From positions 481-20,038 of the forward strand of contig DGIA01000014.1 of assembly GCA_002392965.1 (NCBI GenBank): 19,558 bases of DNA, in the 5' to 3' direction. The DNA is from Bacteroidales bacterium UBA3834. Its GTDB lineage: Bacteria > Bacteroidota > Bacteroidia > Bacteroidales > P3. Positions 13,622 to 19,558 of the stretch are shown in pieces. The position numbers and the translations under genes were made by a program. Every line of letters starts with the position of its first letter. Position 1 is the stretch's first letter. The notes beneath the pieces were generated by a model. That model was not told where the DNA came from. It worked only from the letters and a program-made list of their open reading frames with translations, and did not search any database.

Positions 13622-15127
13622 TTATCCGCAATGGATAAAGCGCTCCACGAGGGCGAGGGTCTTCTCGCTGTCCTTGCCTATCTCGGCACGCAGGGTGCGG
13701 TCGTCGAAGGAACGCAGCTCCTTCAGCAGGCCGTCGATGAGGGCGGGGGCGAAGATGCCGTCCTGCTCATACAAGGCACGGTCGCGTTCCAGCAGGTCGG
13801 CACTGGCGGCGCAGCTGTCGGGCAGCACATCCAGTTTGGCCAGCACATCCTCGTGCTCGAAGATATTCACGCTCACATAGCGGTCCTTGGCATATTGCAC
13901 GGCGTTCTCCATCTCGAAACCGTGGCGTGCCGCCACAGCCATGCCGGCCAGAAGCAGATAGACGTTGGCCGAGCCATCGGGCGTACGCAGCTCGATGGTC
14001 TGCTTGTGGCTGAAATCCACCTCCTCGTTCTCCTCCAAGGGGTTGCAATGGGCCATCATGTTGCCGCTGCCTTTGTTCCAGCCCAGCGGCACACGCACCA
14101 TGGCGCTGCGGTTGCGGTCGCCCCAGCAGATGTTCGTGGGAGCCTCCTGATGCGGCACCAGACGGAAGTAGCTCGTAGGGTTGGTATTGCCGAATGCCGT
14201 CAGCGAACCCGCCATGCTCAGGATACCTGCCATGGTCTTCATGGCCACGTCGCTCAATCCGTTCTCTCCCACGTACATGTTCTTGCCATCCATCGACACA
14301 CGGGTGTGCACATGCATGCCGCTGCCCGCCTTGCCCACGGTAATCTTCGGGGCGAAGGTGACGGTGACGCCGTACTTGTAGCCCAGCTCGCGCATCATCC
14401 ATTTGGCGATGACCAGCTGGTCGGCGGCATCCTCCAGACGGGTGGGAAGGAACTCGATCTCGTTCTGCTCGTACATCAGGTCGCCGTGGGTGAAGTTACC
14501 CACCTCGCTGTGGCCGTATTTGATTTCGCCACCCGCGGCGGCAATCATGCGCATGGCCTCCGTGCGGAACTCCTCGAACTTGCAATAGGGCATGCTCACA
14601 TGGTAGCCGTGCTGGTCCTCGGGCATATAACTCTCCTCCTTGGGGGCGATGGCGTAGTACTCCAGTTCGCCCATCACCTCGAACTCCATGCCGCCCGTGG
14701 CCTCGCGGAAGGCGCGGCCGGCCTTCTGCAATGTGTATTCCGGAGCCATCTCGAACGGCTCGCCGTCCTTGTTGTAGAACGAGCACAGGATGTCCAGCGT
14801 CGGCACATCGGTGAAGGGGTCGAGAAACGCCGTGCGGAAACGCGGGATAACGTAAAGATCCGAGTTGCCGGCCTCCAGGTAGGGGAACAGCGAGCTGCCA
14901 TCCACGCGCTCGCCGCTGGTCAGCACCTCATCGACATGCTCCAGGCTCTGGATGACGAAGTTCAACGTGTGCAACTTGCCGTCGTCCGCCATGTAGCGGA
15001 AGTTGATCATCTCGATTTGGAATTCCTCGATGACCTTGAGGATATCTTTCTTGGTGAATTCGCTCTTCGGCTTCTCCAGAAACGTCACCAAGGGGTTGGG
15101 GTTGAACTGTATCTGTTCGTGTGTCAT
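13622..15127 (-). CDS. glnA: Glutamine synthetase (type I-like)
   Basis: The enzyme makes glutamine from glutamate, ammonia and ATP. The ATG at 15127 gives 501 residues starting MTHEQIQF; an in-frame start at 15196 adds 23 residues rich in Cys/Leu that look like untranslated leader and overlap the terminator region, so it is rejected. Family motifs are GELEYY (153-158), NEIEFLP (222-228), GSGMHVH (268-274), NPTSYFRLVPHQEAP (316-330), NRSAMVRVP (339-347) and IELRTPDGSAN (378-388), covering ammonium, glutamate and ATP sites. I do not see an NLYDLP-type adenylylation site, so AMP control is unlikely. At about 500 residues it is far shorter than the GSIII (about 730) also common in Bacteroidota. 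It is the first gene of the folK/receptor operon. No clean consensus promoter was found in 15128-15203. Confidence 0.93.
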   Translation of the reverse strand: MTHEQIQFNPNPLVTFLEKPKSEFTKKDILKVIEEFQIEMINFRYMADDGKLHTLNFVIQSLEHVDEVLTSGERVDGSSLFPYLEAGNSDLYVIPRFRTAFLDPFTDVPTLDILCSFYNKDGEPFEMAPEYTLQKAGRAFREATGGMEFEVMGELEYYAIAPKEESYMPEDQHGYHVSMPYCKFEEFRTEAMRMIAAAGGEIKYGHSEVGNFTHGDLMYEQNEIEFLPTRLEDAADQLVIAKWMMRELGYKYGVTVTFAPKITVGKAGSGMHVHTRVSMDGKNMYVGENGLSDVAMKTMAGILSMAGSLTAFGNTNPTSYFRLVPHQEAPTNICWGDRNRSAMVRVPLGWNKGSGNMMAHCNPLEENEEVDFSHKQTIELRTPDGSANVYLLLAGMAVAARHGFEMENAVQYAKDRYVSVNIFEHEDVLAKLDVLPDSCAASADLLERDRALYEQDGIFAPALIDGLLKELRSFDDRTLRAEIGKDSEKTLALVERFIHCG

Positions 15128-15190
15128 GATATATAGGGTTTTAAACAATTGGTGCGGATATAACGCACAACAGATTATTTTATTGTATAT

Positions 15191-15226
15191 ACTCAAAAAG
15201 AAAGGGGCGCCCGGATGGGCGCCCCT
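15191..15226 (-). terminator. Intrinsic terminator of the giant T9SS protein gene
   Basis: Positions 15203-15212 and 15217-15226 form a perfect 10-bp, mostly G-C stem with a 4-base loop. On the minus strand it is followed by a T-rich tract (15202-15191). It lies 26 bases after the stop at 15252 and insulates glnA from the upstream gene. Confidence 0.93.
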
Positions 15227-15251
15227 GGTTATTGCGGTGTTACACGCTCGC

Positions 15252-18200
15252 TTAGCGGGTCACGACGACACGCTTGGCGGCGGCGGTGCCGACCTTCACG
15301 AGATAGACACCGGTGTTGTTCATACGGAACTCGACGCGCTCACCGGCCTTCGGGGCGGCGTTGATCACGCGGCCGTTCAGGTCGTAGAGATAGACGTTCT
15401 GACCCTCGGCGCCCATCACGTAGATCACGCTTTCGGCGCTATAGATCTTCACGTTGCTCATCTCGACATCCTCGATGCCGGTCTTCACGGCGAAGAGGGC
15501 AACCAAAGTCACGTTGTCGGAGACAGAGTCGATGGTATAGACAGCGTTGTGTCCCACGGTGTCCTCACCGATCATCCAGGCCACGAACTTGTAGCCTTCG
15601 AGCGGGTTGGCCATCAGAGTCACAGAGGTGCCGGCGGCGACGGGGCCTTCGGGAACACCAGTCACATTACCCATCGTGGCATCCCAGAGGACTCTCACTT
15701 CGTAGGTCTCCACAGCGTTGGCCTCGAAGGTGGCGGTCAGGGTCATGTTGCTGTTCACGGTCACGCTGATGGTAGCGGTGGTCTCACCGGTGCTCCATTC
15801 CACGAAGTGGTAGCCTTCGGCGGGAATGGCGGTCAAGGTCACCACGGTACCGGCGGCCACAGGAGCTTCGGGGATACCTTCCACAGAACCCATCGTGGCG
15901 TCGTATGCCACAGTCAGGGTGTAGGTGTCGGCAGGGTTGGCGGCGAAGGTGGCGGTCAGCACGGTGTCGCTGGTCACAGTCACGGTGATGGTGGCGGTGT
16001 TGGCGCCGTTGCTCCAGCTCACGAAGTGGTAGCCGGCCTCAGGCACTGCGGTCAGGCTGATCACCGTGTTGGCGGTTACAGGAGCGGTGGGGACACCGGT
16101 CACATGACCCATCGTGGAGTCGTTCACATTCACGGTCACGGTGTAGGTCGTGGGGGCGACGCTGTCGGCGGCGAAGACCGCACGCAGAGTGACGTTGCTG
16201 TTCACAACAAAGGTGTAGGGGTTGTCGGTGATGACATTGCTGCCGGCATCCACCCAGTTCACGAAGTGATAGCCGTCATTGGCGGTAGCGGTGGCGGTGA
16301 AGCTGCTGCCGTCGTTGACAACACTGTCGCCTTCCGGATTCACAGTACCCATCTGGGGATTCATCGACGTCACGGTCACCGTGTGGGTCGTCGGAATGAC
16401 ACCCTGGAAGATCGGGGTCACATTGATGATGTAGCCATCCAGCATCGGACCCACAGCGGGAAAGTCCTCGAAAATATCGAAGAAGTCGGTGACATTGGTA
16501 TCGGCATATTCGGCGTCAACAACCGTGTCGCCGGTAGGATCCACTACGGTGTACATCCAATCGGCAAGCATGTAGCCGGCGGCGGGCTGAGCCGTCAACG
16601 ACAGGGTCTGGCCGGTGGTGAAGTAGTGGGTGCCGGGAGCGGGAGTGGTGGTACCTCTCGTCGGGTCGGGCACGTTGACAATCAAGGTCAAGGTGTCGAG
16701 CTCGGGTTCACCGGCGGCGAAGTTGGCCGTCACACTCCACTCATAGCGGTGGTAGCCAGCCCGCACAGTGTCAAAATCACTAAACAGATTGAACACATTG
16801 GGCTCGGCAATGTTCAAGGTGGTGTCAACTAATGTCATGATACCATAGCCGTAGTTGCTATAATCCCCGGTAGCCAAGATAGTCCAACCCACGAGGTGGT
16901 AGCCGGCGGCGGGCTGAGCCACCACGCTGGCGACTTCACCCTCATAGAAGTAGTGCACACCGGGGGCGGGCACGGTGGTACCCATCGTGGCGTTGTTCAC
17001 AGCCACGGTCACCTTCATGCTGTCAAGAATCTGAATCGGGGTATTGCTGCCGCAAGCGTCGTTCACGGTCAGGAACGCAGCGCCGTCGGTCAGCGTGCTG
17101 GCATCGCTCACAGAGATGAGCACGGTGTCGTTGCCGTCCAGAATCTTGAAGCTGGCCTCAGAGTCATATTCGCTGTTGCTGTTCCAGGTGAAGGTCACGG
17201 GCATGCCGCTGCAAACATTCACGGTGAAGGTGTCGTAGATAGTAACGTCCTCCAGATCCTGGCTCTGCATGCTGTAGGTAGCCACAGTGGCGCCGTTCTG
17301 GCTGATGGTGATGTTCGAATAGGCAGCACCGTAATCGTCAGCCCATCCGTCGCCGTACTCGTCCTCGGCATAGATCTTGATGGTGCAGCTGCCACCCGCG
17401 CAGTCGGTGCGGGCGGGCACGGTCACCACGTCGCTCTGGTCGCTACCGCACACGGAAGCCACACCGAAGGTGTAGTTGGTGCTGGCGGTGAGGCCGGTCA
17501 CCTCGTAGTTGGTGGTGGTGACACCGGTGGCCACCACATTCCCCGTGGCGCTGTAGATATTGTAGGCAGCGGCGGTGCCGTTCCAGCTCAGGAAGACGCT
17601 GGTGGCGGTCACGCTATCCACCGTCAGGCCGGTCACAGGCATACAGGCGGGAGGCTCGGCAAACACCATGCTGTCGATGTACAGACCATACTGGTCATTG
17701 GCAGTGTATTTCACAGCCACATACTTCACAGCACCGGACAGAATCTGGCTGTACTCGGTGTAGGAGGTGCTGGTGATGTTGTTCACCTCGGCAAGCCACG
17801 TGAAGTCGGCGTAGGCGTTGGTGGTGGTGGAGTAACCCAGCTGGAAACTCTCCGAGTAGTAGTTGTTATAAGCTTTGTACCGGAAACTCACCGTCAAACC
17901 GTCGGTGACGCCACTCAACTCGGGCGAGACGAGGTACTGGGGAGGATTGGTGCTATAGTAGAAGAGGAAGGCATCGTTGCTTAAGCCGGTAGAAGACACA
18001 CCATCCACAGTCCAGCACTGGAAGGTCGGACTGGTGGTCTCGAAGTTCTCGGTGAAGGGAACGGCGATGGCTGCACAAGCGGTGGCGAATTCAACGACCA
18101 CCATGCTACCCTCGTCGCTGCCGCAGACGGCGGTCACACCATAGGTGTAGTTGGTCATCGGGGTGAGGGTGTTGAGCAACACGGTGGTGTCGGTCACGGT

Positions 18201-19558
18201 GGTCACGAGCTGGGTGTCGATGGCGCTGATGGCATAGACATTGTAGCTCGAAGCATCGCCCTCCCAGATCAGTCTGGCGCTGTCGGTAGCAACATTGATG
18301 GCGGTCAGGCCGGTGACAGCGGGACAGGAAGGAATCTCGGTGACGCTGAAGTCGTCGATGTAGAGAGCCAGCATGTCGTTGGCCGTATATTTGATGGCCA
18401 CATACTTCACGTCGGCAGGCAGAATCTGGCTGTAGGGTTCATAGGTCTGGTTGCTCAAGCCGGTCAGCTCGGTAAACCAGGTGAAGGCGGTCACATCGTT
18501 GGTGGTCGTCGAGTAGCCCAGGGCAAAACTCTCCTGCCAGGTGCCACCCACGCGATACATGAAGCTTACAAATGCACCAGCCTCAGTGCCGGTCAGCTCA
18601 GGCGAGATGAGGTACTGGGGAGGATTGGTGTTGTAGGCGAACTTGAAGGCATGGGTACCCGTGTTGGCATAAGAGCTGTACGAGGTGTTCTCTACCACAC
18701 CGGTGCTGGAAGCGCAGGCGGTAAGAGTCCAACAGTCGATGCCATTCTCAAAGCCCTCGGTGAAGGGGATGGCGACGCTCGAGCAGGCAGTACGGAAGTT
18801 GACGGTAACCATGTCGCTCTCGTTGCTGCCGCAGACAGAACGTACACCATAGGTGTAGCTGGTCATGGCGGTCAGGTCGCCAATCTCTATAAAGGTATTG
18901 GTGACGTTGTCAACCAAGGTGGTGTCGGTGCCGGCGATGGAATATACATTGTAGCTGTCGGCAGTTCCCTCCCAGGTCAGAGTGGCGCTGTCGGCTGTGA
19001 CGTTGATGGCGGTCAGGCCGGTGACGGGATAGCAGATGTCGCCGGTGCTCTCGTCAACGCTGATGTTGTCGATGTGCAGGTTGTTGTCGCCGCCCGAGGT
19101 GGTCGATTGGGCGTAGAAGGCTATGCGGACGGTCTCGCCGGCATAGTTGGCCAGATTCACATACTGGGGGATGTAGGTAAGGCTGGCAATCGTGGACAGG
19201 GCGATGTCGCTGGCCACGGACCAGGTCTGGCCGTTGTTGATGCTGACAAGGATCATGAACTTCTGCGAGGTGTTGCTCTCGAAGCCGCTAGCGACCGCAG
19301 TGCCGCTATAAGCCGTGAAGGCTGCGTCGAAGGTCAGCAGGGGGTTGGTGGCCTCGGTGAGGTCAATCTCCGGGGTGATGAGCCAGTACTGGCAGCCGGT
19401 ACCATAGATGTTCACGCGGTAGTGACCGGCTTCAATACCATTGCTAACGCTGCTCTGATAGCTCCAGTTAGAAGGGATGTTACCCATGGTCACCTCTACG
19501 TTGTCAGCATAGAGGATACTGGCGCCGCGCCAGCAAGGATCGCTGGACAGGCTGGCGG
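15252..19558 (-). CDS. Giant modular surface/secreted protein with T9SS sorting domain (5' end outside window)
   Basis: The reading frame stays open to the right edge, so the N-terminus is missing; 1434 codons are present. A GTG at 19493 is internal, not the start. From the N-terminal side (numbered from that GTG) there are three alternations of a MAM/choice-of-anchor-J-like jelly roll (before 148, 243-388, 479-612), each with L-I-D/S-P-E-L/I and Y-I-D-D-like strands, and a fibronectin type III domain (about 155-236, 391-472, 618-696) with repeated YGV-SVCGSD. Next are a domain with DEYGDGWADD (709-718), likely calcium-binding, six InlB-B-like repeats (about 826-1335), and a type A T9SS C-terminal sorting domain (1345-1413; VKIYS, VYLYDLNGRVI, GVYLVKV). 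The protein should cross the outer membrane through T9SS and be attached or released. An adhesin or glycan/protein-binding role is inference; no catalytic domain is visible. Confidence 0.88.
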   Translation of the reverse strand, partial: ASLSSDPCWRGASILYADNVEVTMGNIPSNWSYQSSVSNGIEAGHYRVNIYGTGCQYWLITPEIDLTEATNPLLTFDAAFTAYSGTAVASGFESNTSQKFMILVSINNGQTWSVASDIALSTIASLTYIPQYVNLANYAGETVRIAFYAQSTTSGGDNNLHIDNISVDESTGDICYPVTGLTAINVTADSATLTWEGTADSYNVYSIAGTDTTLVDNVTNTFIEIGDLTAMTSYTYGVRSVCGSNESDMVTVNFRTACSSVAIPFTEGFENGIDCWTLTACASSTGVVENTSYSSYANTGTHAFKFAYNTNPPQYLISPELTGTEAGAFVSFMYRVGGTWQESFALGYSTTTNDVTAFTWFTELTGLSNQTYEPYSQILPADVKYVAIKYTANDMLALYIDDFSVTEIPSCPAVTGLTAINVATDSARLIWEGDASSYNVYAISAIDTQLVTTVTDTTVLLNTLTPMTNYTYGVTAVCGSDEGSMVVVEFATACAAIAVPFTENFETTSPTFQCWTVDGVSSTGLSNDAFLFYYSTNPPQYLVSPELSGVTDGLTVSFRYKAYNNYYSESFQLGYSTTTNAYADFTWLAEVNNITSTSYTEYSQILSGAVKYVAVKYTANDQYGLYIDSMVFAEPPACMPVTGLTVDSVTATSVFLSWNGTAAAYNIYSATGNVVATGVTTTNYEVTGLTASTNYTFGVASVCGSDQSDVVTVPARTDCAGGSCTIKIYAEDEYGDGWADDYGAAYSNITISQNGATVATYSMQSQDLEDVTIYDTFTVNVCSGMPVTFTWNSNSEYDSEASFKILDGNDTVLISVSDASTLTDGAAFLTVNDACGSNTPIQILDSMKVTVAVNNATMGTTVPAPGVHYFYEGEVASVVAQPAAGYHLVGWTILATGDYSNYGYGIMTLVDTTLNIAEPNVFNLFSDFDTVRAGYHRYEWSVTANFAAGEPELDTLTLIVNVPDPTRGTTTPAPGTHYFTTGQTLSLTAQPAAGYMLADWMYTVVDPTGDTVVDAEYADTNVTDFFDIFEDFPAVGPMLDGYIINVTPIFQGVIPTTHTVTVTSMNPQMGTVNPEGDSVVNDGSSFTATATANDGYHFVNWVDAGSNVITDNPYTFVVNSNVTLRAVFAADSVAPTTYTVTVNVNDSTMGHVTGVPTAPVTANTVISLTAVPEAGYHFVSWSNGANTATITVTVTSDTVLTATFAANPADTYTLTVAYDATMGSVEGIPEAPVAAGTVVTLTAIPAEGYHFVEWSTGETTATISVTVNSNMTLTATFEANAVETYEVRVLWDATMGNVTGVPEGPVAAGTSVTLMANPLEGYKFVAWMIGEDTVGHNAVYTIDSVSDNVTLVALFAVKTGIEDVEMSNVKIYSAESVIYVMGAEGQNVYLYDLNGRVINAAPKAGERVEFRMNNTGVYLVKVGTAAAKRVVVTR
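15489..17018 (-). repeat. Six InlB-B-like protein repeats encoded in tandem
   Basis: Approximate units are 17018-16719, 16694-16404, 16388-16170, 16148-15942, 15926-15723 and 15707-15489. Each opens with a strand, then T/Q-M/R-G plus a short Gly/Pro turn, then a GY(H/K/M)-(F/L)-V-x-W core and a closing V-T-L-x-A-x-F strand. The first two units carry longer insertions. The fourth and fifth are the closest pair and share long identical DNA blocks, so unequal recombination could change the copy number. Confidence 0.75.
17406..19031 (-). repeat. Three fibronectin III / jelly-roll module repeats
   Basis: FN3-like segments lie at about 19031-18786, 18323-18078 and 17642-17406, with jelly-roll modules between them. 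The period is about 680-710 bases. DNA blocks recur nearly unchanged, for example GATGGCGGTCAGGCCGGTGA at 19003-19022 and again near 18298. This suggests internal duplication. Confidence 0.7.

Noticed and set aside
13631..15136. 501-codon open frame exactly opposite glnA
   Set aside because: glnA is unmistakable. The antisense frame is His/Val/Leu-rich without recognisable motifs and is kept open by GC-rich third positions.
15128..15196. 23-residue N-terminal extension of glnA
   Set aside because: It lies in the AT-rich leader next to the upstream terminator and does not resemble the family N-terminus.
15003..16832. 609-codon open frame antisense to glnA and the T9SS gene
   Set aside because: Its translation is a Gly/His/Val-rich low-complexity shadow of the repeat-coding strand, has no signal or domain, and lies opposite a gene with strong family motifs.
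16896..17984. 362-codon plus-strand frame opposite the T9SS gene
   Set aside because: It is the same codon-bias shadow; the composition mirrors the Thr/Val-rich repeats on the other strand.

Overview
The window looks like chromosomal DNA of an uncultured or anaerobic member of the Bacteroidales (Bacteroidota). The signs are promoters of the form TTTG-N19-TAnnTTTG, A-rich translation starts without Shine-Dalgarno sites, several lipobox lipoproteins, a TonB-dependent receptor paired with a DUF4249 lipoprotein, a bifunctional DAHP synthase/chorismate mutase, and a very large surface protein ending in a type IX secretion (T9SS) sorting domain. No tRNA, rRNA, insertion sequence, phage gene or CRISPR array was seen. 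The genus cannot be fixed from the sequence alone.

Layout, left to right. Positions 1-700 hold no convincing gene. They contain a consensus minus-strand promoter (123-153) and a leader hairpin (12-47) for a gene beyond the left edge, then AT-rich spacer. Positions 701-5198 are a tight minus-strand operon, metK - pdxJ - secreted GH20 hexosaminidase, with a 2-bp gap and then an ATGA overlap. It is fired from a divergent promoter pair at about 5328-5381, which also drives a small plus-strand lipoprotein built of repeated D-L-S-G-A-S turns (5399-6097). Convergent to that gene is a two-gene minus-strand unit (7727-6109): a lipoprotein and a radical SAM/SPASM enzyme joined by a GTGA overlap. Divergent from this pair is the aromatic-pathway fusion gene (7792-8817).

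Next come rplU-rpmA (9506-8910, minus) with their own promoter, a leader hairpin and an intrinsic terminator. Upstream of these on the same strand lies glnA - folK - TonB-dependent receptor - DUF4249 lipoprotein (15127-9648), in which folK and the receptor overlap by 11 bases. The right end (15252-19558) is the C-terminal 1434 codons of a modular T9SS cargo protein, with an intrinsic terminator of its own. Its start lies outside the window.

The most interesting system is the radical SAM enzyme plus partner lipoprotein. This is a Bacteroidota family pair recognisable by sequence, but I know of no established modification, substrate residue or physiological role for it. Other items worth attention are the hairpins in the leaders of metK and rplU and of the gene off the left edge, a 7-bp tandem repeat inside the hexosaminidase reading frame, and the odd joining of core-metabolism genes to envelope genes within operons.
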